Under the pieces are notes generated by a model that saw only the letters and a program-made list of their open reading frames with translations, did not search any database and was not told the origin of the DNA. From Bacteroidetes bacterium UBA7674 (lineage in GTDB: Bacteria > Bacteroidota > Bacteroidia > Chitinophagales > Chitinophagaceae), in assembly GCA_002483105.1 (NCBI GenBank), contig DLHG01000002.1, positions 1-64,000 on the forward strand: a stretch of DNA of 64,000 bases, read 5' to 3'. Shown one piece after another: positions 9,765 through 17,790 of this stretch (its first letter is position 1; each line of letters starts with the position of its first letter). A program made the position numbers and the translations under genes.

Positions 9765-9799
9765 ATACCCTCCGCCGATAAGCGGGGGGTATTTTTTTT
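9765..9799 (+). terminator. Terminator hairpin just upstream of the thioesterase start
   Basis: An 11-bp stem with one G-U pair (9765-9775 with 9782-9792) and a 6-nt loop is followed by a run of eight T. It lies only 21 bp before the ATG at 9821 and about 240 bp after the receptor gene, so it could be a late terminator, the end of a small RNA, or an attenuator. The 9522-9820 gap also has a hairpin at 9587-9610 (TCCCCTCCT/AGGAGGGGA); I see no gene in it. Confidence 0.7.
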
Positions 9800-9820
9800 A
9801 AATGTTTAACTAAGAGTAAG

Positions 9821-10237
9821 ATGAAACTGATCAACAAGAAGATATGCATGGGGAAGGACATAGGCATACATGGTAATGTATTTGGCGGGCTGCTGATGGC
9901 CTGGATAGATGAAGCAGCAGCGGCATTCGCTACAGAATATTGCTGCACGCCTAATATGGTGACGCTAAGAGTAGGGGAATTGCTCTTTAAGAAGCCACTG
10001 AAAGCAGGTAACCACATACGTATATATGGCGATGTGGCGCATTTGGGTAATACTTCCATAGCGCTAAAGATAGAAGCAAGGAAATATAATGTCTATAGCA
10101 CGGAGGAGACGGTAGTGTGCACTACCTCTATCACTTTTGTGAGAATTGATGATGATGGGATGCCCACGCCGATAGGAGAGAGTGTGAAGAGAAGACATGA
10201 TGAAACAGTATTGCAGAAGTCGGCGGTGCTGAGCTGA
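9821..10237 (+). CDS. Acyl-CoA thioesterase, hotdog fold
   Basis: 138 residues, a single hotdog domain of the YciA/BACH acyl-CoA thioesterase type. The segment GNVFGGLLMAWIDEAAAAFA is the hotdog helix with the family's N-x-x-GG...D catalytic signature, and LFKKPLKAGNHIRIYGDVAH is the following beta region. It is cytoplasmic, with no signal. It would hydrolyse acyl-CoA to free acid and CoA; chain-length preference cannot be read from sequence. It is preceded by a terminator-like hairpin that may regulate it, and is followed by a strong bidirectional terminator. Confidence 0.85.
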   Translation: MKLINKKICMGKDIGIHGNVFGGLLMAWIDEAAAAFATEYCCTPNMVTLRVGELLFKKPLKAGNHIRIYGDVAHLGNTSIALKIEARKYNVYSTEETVVCTTSITFVRIDDDGMPTPIGESVKRRHDETVLQKSAVLS

Positions 10238-10248
10238 TGAGTTTTAAA

Positions 10249-10283
10249 CTAAGACAGCCGCAGGTCGTCTGCGGCTGTCTTAG
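10249..10283. terminator. Bidirectional terminator, 15-bp perfect stem
   Basis: CTAAGACAGCCGCAG (10249-10263) pairs perfectly with 10269-10283 across a 5-nt loop. It lies between the convergent thioesterase and AIM24-like genes. The U-tracts are weak, so folding strength must do most of the work. Confidence 0.8.
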
Positions 10284-10304
10284 TATTGGTTAAATGATGC
10301 TTTA

Positions 10305-11093
10305 TTATCTTCCGTCGCCGTCCAGCAGATTGCCGAGGCCGCCTAAGATGCTACCTTGTTCTTTACCACCTCTTGAATAGCTCAGTATCCTGCCGGCGAG
10401 CCTGCTGATAGGTAATGTTTGTATCCAGACAGTGCCCGGGCCGCGGAGCGTAGCGAAGAATACACCTTCACCACCGAATAAAGTATTTTTGATACCGCCT
10501 ACAAATTGTATGTCGTAGTCAACGCCTTTGGTGAAAGCAACGATACAGCCTGTATCAATTTTCAGCATTTCGCCCGGTTGAAGTTCGCGTTGGAGCACAT
10601 GACCACCTGCATGGACGAATGCCATACCATCGCCTTCCAGCTTCTGCATGATGAAACCCTCACCACCAAAGAGGCCGGTACCTAATCTTTTCTGAAATTC
10701 TATGCCTACCGCAATACCCTTGGCCGCACAAAGGAAAGAGTCCTTCTGGCAGACGATACGATTGCCCAGTTTCTCCAGGTCGAGCGCGATGATCTTGCCA
10801 GGGTATGGAGAAGCAAATGATACCCTTTTCTTTCCCTGGCCTACGTTGGTATAAGTGGTCATAAAAAGGCTTTCACCTGTAAGGACACGCTTGCCTGCAC
10901 TAAGTAGCTTGCTGAATATACCTGAGTCCTGCTTTCTTCCGTCACCGAAGATGGTTTCCATTTGTATGCCATCGTCCATCATCATGAAGCTACCGGCTTC
11001 AGCAATGGCTGTTTCGTTCGGGTCAAGTTCTACCTCCACATATTGCATTTCTTCGCCAAAAATTTGATAGTCGATCTCGTGGTTACTGCGCAT
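10305..11093 (-). CDS. TIGR00266 / AIM24 family protein
   Basis: 262 residues with no signal peptide. It matches the AIM24/TIGR00266 family: the opening (YQIFGEEMQYVEVELDPNE), AEAGSFMMMDDGIQMET, FFATLRGPGTVWIQTLPISR near the end, and a Gly-rich tail. AIM24 proteins form a trefoil of beta-prisms. The mitochondrial relative is needed for inner-membrane organisation, but the bacterial role is unknown. The tail (SILGGLGNLLDGDGR) is typical of bacterial members. It appears monocistronic. Confidence 0.88.
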   Translation of the reverse strand: MRSNHEIDYQIFGEEMQYVEVELDPNETAIAEAGSFMMMDDGIQMETIFGDGRKQDSGIFSKLLSAGKRVLTGESLFMTTYTNVGQGKKRVSFASPYPGKIIALDLEKLGNRIVCQKDSFLCAAKGIAVGIEFQKRLGTGLFGGEGFIMQKLEGDGMAFVHAGGHVLQRELQPGEMLKIDTGCIVAFTKGVDYDIQFVGGIKNTLFGGEGVFFATLRGPGTVWIQTLPISRLAGRILSYSRGGKEQGSILGGLGNLLDGDGR

Positions 11094-11211
11094 AGATTTT
11101 CAATTGTTTTACCAGTCAAAAGTATGATTTCGCGGAGAAAAGTGGCTATCTGAAAGGGACAATTCGGTTGGCATGGCTTTTACGTCGGTAAAGTATCAAA
11201 ATCTATAGGTC

Positions 11212-11661
11212 ATGGGACAAGCAGAAGATAAAAATAAGGCGGCAGCAGGCGTGCCGGACACTACTCAGAAGAAAGACGGGACAACCTCAGCCTTTAGCGC
11301 AGCCTCCGGCAGCGGCAATGTTCAGGATCCGGCTGATGATAACTTATCATACCTGAGAGACGGGAACCAGGGTAGGGCATCATTCCATCCCGGTTCAACA
11401 ACTCAGGGCGGGTCTAATTATGGGCAAGGTTCGGGGTATTTAGGCCCTTCCAGTTATAAACAGGGTTCGGAAACAGGTAAGGGTACCAACTATGAAAATG
11501 AGATCGGGCGCTTTGCAGAGACAGGTACACAGGCTGACGGGGATCATAAAGCGCCTGAAAAGTCTCATATAAATGAAGGCCACGAAGGTGGCACTAATGC
11601 AGAGCACGATGAATATGCGGACAGGGGAAAGGATGATGAAGATACTATAGGTATTCCTTAG
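11212..11661 (+). CDS. Hypothetical disordered hydrophilic protein
   Basis: 149 residues, rich in Gly, Ser, Asp, Glu, Thr and Lys, with no hydrophobic segment, no signal peptide and no predicted fold. Short repeated patterns such as QGGSNYGQGSGY and QGSETGKGTNYENE give it a low-complexity look similar to stress-related hydrophilins. I do not recognise a family. It stands alone between a divergent AIM24-like gene and the convergent DUF922 operon. It could be an accessory or stress protein; this rests only on composition. Confidence 0.55.
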   Translation: MGQAEDKNKAAAGVPDTTQKKDGTTSAFSAASGSGNVQDPADDNLSYLRDGNQGRASFHPGSTTQGGSNYGQGSGYLGPSSYKQGSETGKGTNYENEIGRFAETGTQADGDHKAPEKSHINEGHEGGTNAEHDEYADRGKDDEDTIGIP

Positions 11662-11812
11662 CCGTTTTGAAGTGTCCGATTGGGCTTCAGTCTAAATGTT
11701 GCAGGGCATAGCCCTTCGTTTATTGGTTAGATTTAAGTTACGCTATCGCTAAACTCAAACCAGTGTGAGGAGACATGCGCGAGCCGGGCAACCGCAAGGG
11801 ATTCCCCCTACT

Positions 11813-12862
11813 TTATTTGTAGCAATCCTGTGCAGCCATGAGTTCGTTGATCTTCACTCTCCATTCGGCTTGTTTGTCTTTTACGAGGCCGTGATCGGTC
11901 TGGCCATCATAATCATCCTGCATTTTACGGAGCTTTTCGTTGTATTGCTTGTGTAGCTTTTCCAGTTCTTTGAGGTAATGCTCGGGAGTGAAGGGGTAGG
12001 CCTCTACTGCTTTGATAAACTCGCAGGTGATATAGGAAGTAACATCGAAGTGTAATTGTTCGTGATCGAGGACGTAAGGATTCTTTTGTGTTTTTTTGAA
12101 CCAGGAGTGTTTCTTATCGAAGCTGGAGCCGATCTTGAGTTTTAAAAAAGTTTTGTTGTCAATTGTTAGTGCTTTGGTTTCCCAGTAGATGCCGCTGGCT
12201 GTTTCAGCACCCCATTTCGAGAATTTCTTTGATCTTCCCTGGAAGTTGCTGTAGGTGAGCTTCTTCCTTTTGGTGTGCATGATAATATTTTTGTCCTTGA
12301 TTGAAGTAGCGACCGTTACTGTAACCGTGATGGATGGTTTAGCCAATATCTTCTCCTGATTTTCGGTAAACCATTTGTCGAATTGAGTGGTTGAACGTTC
12401 CGTCTGCTTTCTCAACGCTTTCTCGATCGCCTCAGGAGTAGGAGCGGTTTCTATTTCGAAGCTCTGTGTTTGGAGTATACTTTTGGGGTCGTTACCTCCG
12501 CGAAGGCGGAAGCCTAGCTTAGCCGTGATGGTAGCCTTCTTTTTCTTTTCTGTAACGTTCATGTCGAGAATTGCCAACTCGAGTGGAGTGCCGCGGGGAT
12601 TCTGCTCTATGTTATTAGTGAAGTAAGTGTACAAGGCTGCCGCAATGCCGCCTTCGAACTGAACCGGTGTTTTCTTTTTAGTTGTTGCAGACCTGATGTA
12701 ACCGATATTGGTAGTGTCTTTACGTTCATCCTTTACACTGATGATGTAGAAATCCCCTGTTTTGAGAGTTGTCTTTTCATTTTTCAAAACGATAGTCCCT
12801 TCCTGCGCTGTGGCTAAAAGGGAAGGGAATAGAAAAGCAAGGATAAATAGTATGGCGCGCAA
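11813..12862 (-). CDS. DUF922 putative Zn-dependent protease (downstream copy)
   Basis: 349 residues with a signal peptide (MRAILFILAFLFPSLLATAQ). The C-terminal half matches DUF922 (COG5661, predicted secreted Zn-protease): KLTYSNFQGRSKKFSKWGAE, a tryptophan/phenylalanine strand, then DHEQLHFDVTSY with an HExxH zinc-binding motif near residue 270, and a Gln/Asp-rich helix ending QAEWRVKINELMAAQDC. The N-terminal half (about 20-175) is an unrecognised alpha/beta domain shared with the next gene. It is 28 bp downstream of its paralog and probably in one transcript with it. Protease activity is predicted, not shown, for this family. Confidence 0.72.
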   Translation of the reverse strand: MRAILFILAFLFPSLLATAQEGTIVLKNEKTTLKTGDFYIISVKDERKDTTNIGYIRSATTKKKTPVQFEGGIAAALYTYFTNNIEQNPRGTPLELAILDMNVTEKKKKATITAKLGFRLRGGNDPKSILQTQSFEIETAPTPEAIEKALRKQTERSTTQFDKWFTENQEKILAKPSITVTVTVATSIKDKNIIMHTKRKKLTYSNFQGRSKKFSKWGAETASGIYWETKALTIDNKTFLKLKIGSSFDKKHSWFKKTQKNPYVLDHEQLHFDVTSYITCEFIKAVEAYPFTPEHYLKELEKLHKQYNEKLRKMQDDYDGQTDHGLVKDKQAEWRVKINELMAAQDCYK

Positions 12863-12890
12863 AGGATCTGTTTTACAGGGCTAAAGTAAA

Positions 12891-13949
12891 TTATTTAAAA
12901 CAATCCTGTTGCAGCATGAGGTCATTTATCTTTTCCTGCCACTCTGCCTGCTTTTGTGTATCCACGCCATGATTGGTTTCTTCGTCGTATTGATCCTGCA
13001 TTTGCTGAGTTTCGCGCTCCGACTGTTTTTTCAGTAGTTGTATCTCCTCTTCGTAATTGTCAGGGGTGAATTTGAAGTCACGCAGGGTGTGTATGAGTTC
13101 ACAGGCCTTGTAAGTGGTGATGTCGAAATGCAGTTGCTCGTGTGCCAATACCTGCGGATGCCTGTGTTCCTGTTTGAACCATGAAAGCTCCCTGTTGAAC
13201 AAAGCGCCAACCTTCAACTTTATCGTTACCTCTTTGCCTTTTGTCAATATGCTTGCATTAAGACTAACTGAACTGGCCGTTGCTGAAGCTGCGATACTCA
13301 ATTTATCAGGAGGCCCCCTGAAATCATCATAAGTAAGCGGACGGGTAGAAGAGTAGGGTATGTAATCTGTATCCTTCGGGTTGTTATCTATTGATATTTC
13401 AACGAAAACAGACGGCCCTGCCAGAACAGCGCTCTTGTTTTTAGTAAACCACTCACCGAATTGTTTTAACGCACTTTCTGTTTGTTCGCGTATCATTCCC
13501 TCTATGTGCATGGTGGCATCTATGCCTGACTTTACATAAGCAGAAGAGGTGAGCTCAATCGCTTTTTCTCCGCCAACGTAGAAGGCAAAGCCCATTTCTA
13601 TGTCGGCCTTGTCCATGCCATTGGTCCTTTTCTCAGATACGTTCAGGATGGTGATATGGAGTGCTACAGGAGTGGTGTTCCCGTTCTGCTTCATGTTTCT
13701 CCCGATGAACTGCCTAATGGATGTGGACGCACCGTTCTTTAGTGTGAGCGTAGTTTGTTTGTCAGAAATACCTGTTTTTACAAAGCCGATATTGGAAGTG
13801 TCAGGGCGATCATCTACTACCGACGAGATGAAGAAATCTTTTGGACTATACTTGAATCTGGCATCTGCGAGGGTTAGCACCTTCTGAGCAAGAACAGGGG
13901 AATATATAACGAGTATGAAGGAAAGAAGGACTGCGATTTTTTTCAACAT
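12891..13949 (-). CDS. DUF922 putative Zn-dependent protease (upstream copy)
   Basis: 352 residues with a signal peptide (MLKKIAVLLSFILVIYSPVLAQ). It has the same two-part layout as its neighbour: an unrecognised N-terminal domain with DVVDDRPDTSNIGFVKTG-like start (the other copy has VKDERKDTTNIGYIRS), then DUF922 with PLTYDDFRGPPDKLSIAA, AHEQLHFDITTY (HExxH, conserved in both copies) and the closing helix QAEWQEKINDLMLQQDC. The paralogs are collinear over their whole length and separated by 28 bp, so this is a tandem duplication with both active-site motifs intact. Confidence 0.72.
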   Translation of the reverse strand: MLKKIAVLLSFILVIYSPVLAQKVLTLADARFKYSPKDFFISSVVDDRPDTSNIGFVKTGISDKQTTLTLKNGASTSIRQFIGRNMKQNGNTTPVALHITILNVSEKRTNGMDKADIEMGFAFYVGGEKAIELTSSAYVKSGIDATMHIEGMIREQTESALKQFGEWFTKNKSAVLAGPSVFVEISIDNNPKDTDYIPYSSTRPLTYDDFRGPPDKLSIAASATASSVSLNASILTKGKEVTIKLKVGALFNRELSWFKQEHRHPQVLAHEQLHFDITTYKACELIHTLRDFKFTPDNYEEEIQLLKKQSERETQQMQDQYDEETNHGVDTQKQAEWQEKINDLMLQQDCFK

Positions 13950-14037
13950 AGAAAGGGGTAAATGCTCTGTAAAGATATTGCAATAGGCCCTTTCAATACG
14001 GTTATTGTAGAAAGTTTAACTCTGTTTTGATCGATAG

Positions 14038-14060
14038 CCACGTCGCGAAGACGCGAGTGG
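14038..14060. repeat. Intergenic hairpin, REP-like
   Basis: CCAC and TCGCG pair with CGCGA and GTGG around the loop AAGA, with one bulged G. It sits in the 197-bp gap between the divergent DUF922 and PHP genes and is much more GC-rich than its surroundings, which suggests a short palindromic repeat unit rather than a terminator. I see no second copy in this window. Confidence 0.35.
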
Positions 14061-14146
14061 TCGGAGGGGAATACCGTCTTTCGACTGTTGTTTTTTGAGA
14101 TATATAGTAGTTTCTTTATGTGATAATCATGTCTTAAAAGAATGTT

Positions 14147-15271
14147 ATGCTGAGAACAAATCTATACCGGAAGCTGGTGCTGATGTTTGTGTTGGTATTT
14201 GGTGGGACTGTTGGTTTCGCCCAGACGTATAAATACTATTACGGAAGCATCCATAGCCATACAGGATATTCGGATGGTTCGAAGGATGGCGAAGAGAGTG
14301 GTGTGACCACACCGGCGCAGGCATATGCGTATGCAAAGAAGTCGAAACACCTGGATTTTCTTGGTATATCTGAGCATAACCATAGCAAGGCAGGGATGAA
14401 GGATAAGGCCGACTACCACAAAGGAATAGCGCAAGCAAAGGCTGCAAACAAAGATGGAATTTTTGTCTGCCTGTATGGAATGGAGTTCGGGACGGTAGCG
14501 GCAGGGCATATGCTGATATATGGTGTAGAAGACCTGATCAACTGGGAGCCCGATAATACTGATGTGGAATGTACGCAAGGAGATTACCTGCAGGTATTGG
14601 AGTATGTAAATAGTGTGCCTAATACATTCATCACATTAGCACATCCAAAGACAAAGGATTTTAATTCCATTGTAGAAGAATATAACGCGACAGCTGATGC
14701 CATAATATGTGGTGCAGCAATGAGGAACGGGCCGCATGATTCAGAGTCAGAAGATTATGATGATCCGCATACAGGTGATTTTTATGGTTACTATAAAAGA
14801 ATGCTGGCGATGGGATACAAATTGGGGCCAACGATAGATCATGACAATCATAAAACGACATTCGGGAGGACATCGCAGGGAAGAACTGTGGTATTGGCCA
14901 AAAGCCTGACAAAGAAGAATATTATAGATGCCTATAGGGATATGCGCTTCTATGCATCGGATGACTGGAATGCGAAAGTGAAATTTACCATTGACGGCAA
15001 ACCGATGGGCTCAAGCCTGGTGGCCGATGAAACTGTAAGGCTGGATGTGACTGTAACTGATGATGACGAAGAGGGGATAAGTTCTGTGAAAGTGATGTAT
15101 GGAACAAGGGGCTCAGGAACCAGTGTTAAGGTGTTCTTTACTGAAGAAGTTTCTGACTTTGCTTATGATATAGACATACTACCTGACGAGGACCTTTATT
15201 TCTACCTGGAGATACAACAGGCAGATGGGCAGATGATCTATACTTCGCCGATATGGGTAAAGGGTAGTTGA
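14147..15271 (+). CDS. Secreted PHP-domain phosphoesterase, CehA/McbA family
   Basis: 374 residues. A signal peptide of about 26 residues ends VGFAQ. The PHP metal-binding motifs are in order: YYGSIHSHTGYSDGS (His36 and His38), LGISEHNHS (around 73-80), ITLAHPKTKDFNS (about 165), and GPTIDHDNHKTTFGR (about 225-240). This is the metal-dependent phosphoesterase family that includes CehA and McbA. After the PHP domain comes a beta-sandwich of about 90 residues (VRLDVTVTDDDEEG onward). The family hydrolyses phosphoesters, and some members carbamates; the substrate here is unknown. Periplasmic or secreted. Confidence 0.85.
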   Translation: MLRTNLYRKLVLMFVLVFGGTVGFAQTYKYYYGSIHSHTGYSDGSKDGEESGVTTPAQAYAYAKKSKHLDFLGISEHNHSKAGMKDKADYHKGIAQAKAANKDGIFVCLYGMEFGTVAAGHMLIYGVEDLINWEPDNTDVECTQGDYLQVLEYVNSVPNTFITLAHPKTKDFNSIVEEYNATADAIICGAAMRNGPHDSESEDYDDPHTGDFYGYYKRMLAMGYKLGPTIDHDNHKTTFGRTSQGRTVVLAKSLTKKNIIDAYRDMRFYASDDWNAKVKFTIDGKPMGSSLVADETVRLDVTVTDDDEEGISSVKVMYGTRGSGTSVKVFFTEEVSDFAYDIDILPDEDLYFYLEIQQADGQMIYTSPIWVKGS

Positions 15272-15399
15272 GTTGTATCATAAAAGGATTTCCTCGTGCG
15301 ACTGAATGCTGTGCCCGGTGACAAACGACACTTATCGACGTGAGGCGAGATGCTAAAAGGGCTTGTGAAGGGCCATCCCACAGATAGGTTGCAAAATGA

Positions 15400-15422
15400 A
15401 AGGGCCGCGATTTGCGACCCTT
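15400..15422. terminator. Probable bidirectional terminator
   Basis: AAGGGcCGC (15400-15408) pairs with GCGaCCCTT (15414-15422) with one mismatch and a 5-nt loop, between the convergent genes ending at 15271 and 15443. T-tracts are short. The preceding bases 15272-15399 show nothing recognisable. Confidence 0.55.
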
Positions 15423-15442
15423 ATGCTATAAGATAAGTATCG

Positions 15443-16765
15443 TTAAAATCCGACTACAGCCGCTATCATAAAGCCATTGAAGCTGCCGCCTGAACGGATG
15501 TCGGTAGAGGCGAAATTGTTATATACCTGGCTCACATATTCACCTTTCATCATAATGTTCTTTGTAACAAACCAGCCAGCACTACCTACTACCCTGTTAA
15601 TGGTAATAGCATCAGTGGTGAAAGGCATTTCCGCTGTCACTGAGTTGTATCGTCCGCCTATCCAGAAGTTCTCTGTACGTGCAGGGAACCTGTATATGAT
15701 ATCTGCAGCATATTGTGTAGCTGTGCGCTTTGTCAGTTCTGTTATCTTCCTGCCATTAGCGATCTCATAAGTACCAAAGAATTCCAGACCTTTATACTTT
15801 ACAAAAGGATTGATCATAAATGTTGTTACCTGCTGACTGAACTGTGGGTTATATCTGCCTGACCAGGCATTAGCAGTAGTCGTTGCGGCTGTGTTCTCCA
15901 TTGTAAGGAAGTAATGTGAACCAGTTCTGTCTCCCCAGAACAGAGTATTGCTGTTGGCACTTTTTACAGTATAAACGGAGCCTGTCAACCTGAGCCTCAA
16001 ATCTTCATTTAACTGCTTGTCATATCCCAGCTTACCGTGAAAGGCAGGGGTTGATTTGTTTAGTTTTCCCGTAAGAGTGTCTATTTTTTGTGACGTTATA
16101 ACTGTTGGGTTGAGTGCACCATTACTGACACCAACCATTGCTATAAAACCGCTTTTATGATGATAATACACTTCGCTACCTATTTCTGTTGCAAACTGAT
16201 CCATGATATGGTTCTCTGAGAAGGGATTGTAGATAGTATTTCCGCCATCGCTTCTCCTGTAGTGCTGGTCACCATAATCTATTTCATAAGCCCCCGCCTT
16301 TATAGTGAAGTTTTTCATCAGTTTATTTATCAGACCACTGTTCAGGAATTCGAGTTTGTCTATTTGTACATAACCACCCTTTACCCATGTCTCGGCGTGG
16401 TGCCGTGCCGACAGGTAGAGTGTCAGGTTCATCCTTACGCCATCTTCCAGTTGTGCATCAATATTCAGGTTGGCCATAGCCAGGGTAAAGCTGTTTGAAA
16501 TACCAATCAGCTTATTCGTATTTACACCATTTACAAAATTTGTATCAGCATTGTTCTGATGCTTTAATCCCTGGAAATCTTGTGTAAAGTTCCCGCCGAG
16601 TCTGACCTTGGTATTGACGAATGGGGTAGTATCCTCCTTAGTTGTTTCAAAGACATTGATGCCGCGTTTGTCATTTGGCCGGAAGTATTGCATACCTCTT
16701 GATTGTGCCTGTATTGTGGCGGGAGCAATGCAAAGAAGCAAAATTATTATAGATCTTATATTCAT
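15443..16765 (-). CDS. Outer-membrane beta-barrel protein (porin-like), unknown substrate
   Basis: 440 residues from the ATG at 16765, where a clear signal peptide starts (MNIRSIIILLLCIAPATIQAQ). The frame stays open upstream into the YceI gene, which I take as accidental. The mature protein is made of alternating amphipathic strands such as VRMNLTLYLSARHHAETW, VYYHHKSGFIAMVGVS and NIMMKGEYVSQVYNNFAS, and ends in an aromatic-hydrophobic strand (FMIAAVVGF), as expected for an outer-membrane barrel. SGGRYNS-type turns and IKAGAYEIDYGDQHYRRSDG suggest a porin or phosphate-selective-porin-like fold. It lies 37 bp after yceI and is probably cotranscribed. Confidence 0.7.
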   Translation of the reverse strand: MNIRSIIILLLCIAPATIQAQSRGMQYFRPNDKRGINVFETTKEDTTPFVNTKVRLGGNFTQDFQGLKHQNNADTNFVNGVNTNKLIGISNSFTLAMANLNIDAQLEDGVRMNLTLYLSARHHAETWVKGGYVQIDKLEFLNSGLINKLMKNFTIKAGAYEIDYGDQHYRRSDGGNTIYNPFSENHIMDQFATEIGSEVYYHHKSGFIAMVGVSNGALNPTVITSQKIDTLTGKLNKSTPAFHGKLGYDKQLNEDLRLRLTGSVYTVKSANSNTLFWGDRTGSHYFLTMENTAATTTANAWSGRYNPQFSQQVTTFMINPFVKYKGLEFFGTYEIANGRKITELTKRTATQYAADIIYRFPARTENFWIGGRYNSVTAEMPFTTDAITINRVVGSAGWFVTKNIMMKGEYVSQVYNNFASTDIRSGGSFNGFMIAAVVGF

Positions 16766-16802
16766 AGTATTTGTATGATTGTTCGTGTTAGTTAAATTGT
16801 GT

Positions 16803-17396
16803 CTATTTTTTATATACCATTGTAAAGTCGAGTGTGATCGCATCCCCCGTCTTCATAGCCCCTGCCATAAATGTGGGTGGTTTTACATTGTAGTCTGTCA
16901 TATTCATTTTGTTAGTGCCGGTGCATGTTATGCTCTCGTCTTTGTTCACAGTGCAATACACGTCCATGGCTATAGCTTTTGTTACGCCCGCTATACTTAG
17001 GTTTCCCTTTGTCTTTACCAGGTACTTATTGCCCTTTACGGTACTAACGGTTGCTGATGTCAACTTGTAAAGGATGGTTTTGTAGGTGTCGGTTTTCAGC
17101 GCCTTGTATGCATTCTTGTCAAGTTTTTTCTCTCCGCTTTTTAGTGTAAGTACGGCTAGTGTGAAGGTAAGCGCGTTAAGGGAAGTGAGTGCACCTCCGT
17201 CTTTAACGTTGAACTGTGCATCACCGTTACAGGTCTTTGAGTTCATAGACCATTTATGTAATGACGAAGTTCCCGACAACTTCATGGATGTAGTTGTGCC
17301 GCTATTCAGTTTATATGCTGACTGTGCATACATCATGCTGCTGGCGGCAATGCAGATAAACAACAGCAATGTCTTCTTCTTCAAATAATTCATCAT
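16803..17396 (-). CDS. YceI family periplasmic protein
   Basis: 197 residues with a signal peptide ending SSMMYAQ; the two leading ATGs make the start ambiguous by one codon. The lipocalin-like YceI pattern is present: YKLNSGTTTSMKLSGTSSLH, KWSMNSKTCNGDAQF, YKTILYKLTSATVST, and GNLSIAGVTKAIAMDVYCTV near residue 140. YceI proteins form an extended beta-barrel that binds isoprenoid or amphiphilic compounds. Here it precedes a porin-like gene, so both may handle a hydrophobic periplasmic compound; that pairing is an inference from adjacency only. Confidence 0.85.
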   Translation of the reverse strand: MMNYLKKKTLLLFICIAASSMMYAQSAYKLNSGTTTSMKLSGTSSLHKWSMNSKTCNGDAQFNVKDGGALTSLNALTFTLAVLTLKSGEKKLDKNAYKALKTDTYKTILYKLTSATVSTVKGNKYLVKTKGNLSIAGVTKAIAMDVYCTVNKDESITCTGTNKMNMTDYNVKPPTFMAGAMKTGDAITLDFTMVYKK

Positions 17397-17790
17397 AGTA
17401 TTTCCTTTTTCCGGACATATAAGTATGCCGGCTATCTTAAAGTGATCGTAAACATGTTAATAATAACTACCTCATCCATACGTAGGAAGCAAACAATATC
17501 TGTTTTGCAGTCTGAATAGCCACAATTCAAAGCCTGTAACCTATGGATTAACACGGGTAAAAATTCAGTAAAACCTAAAATTTCAAGGAAAGCAGGATGC
17601 AGGTATTTGTGTAGGTGGATAAACCGGATGTGAAAATGATACCGTCTGCTCTAGATGATGGTGTAAAGGTAGGCTTATTAAAGAGCGCATGGTGTCTCGG
17701 TGCCAAATGTTTTAGATGATATGTGTCATGTAAAATGAGGAAAATAAACTCTATCGCGAATGCTTGTTCGACAATGTATGATAGAGCTTC
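17397..17790. other. Intergenic, no gene seen
   Basis: 394 bp upstream of yceI and downstream of the DASS symporter. It should hold the yceI promoter, but I cannot pick out a convincing -33/-7 pair, an RNA gene, or a terminator. Confidence 0.5.

Noticed and set aside
14073..14100. Similarity of ATACCGTC...GTTGTTTT to the region at 59910-59935
   Set aside because: Short and AT-rich; the first copy does not form a proper hairpin, so I do not claim a repeat family.
16766..16843. N-terminal extension of the porin-like gene into yceI
   Set aside because: The signal peptide starts at the ATG at 16765; the extension would overlap yceI and has no hydrophobic core.
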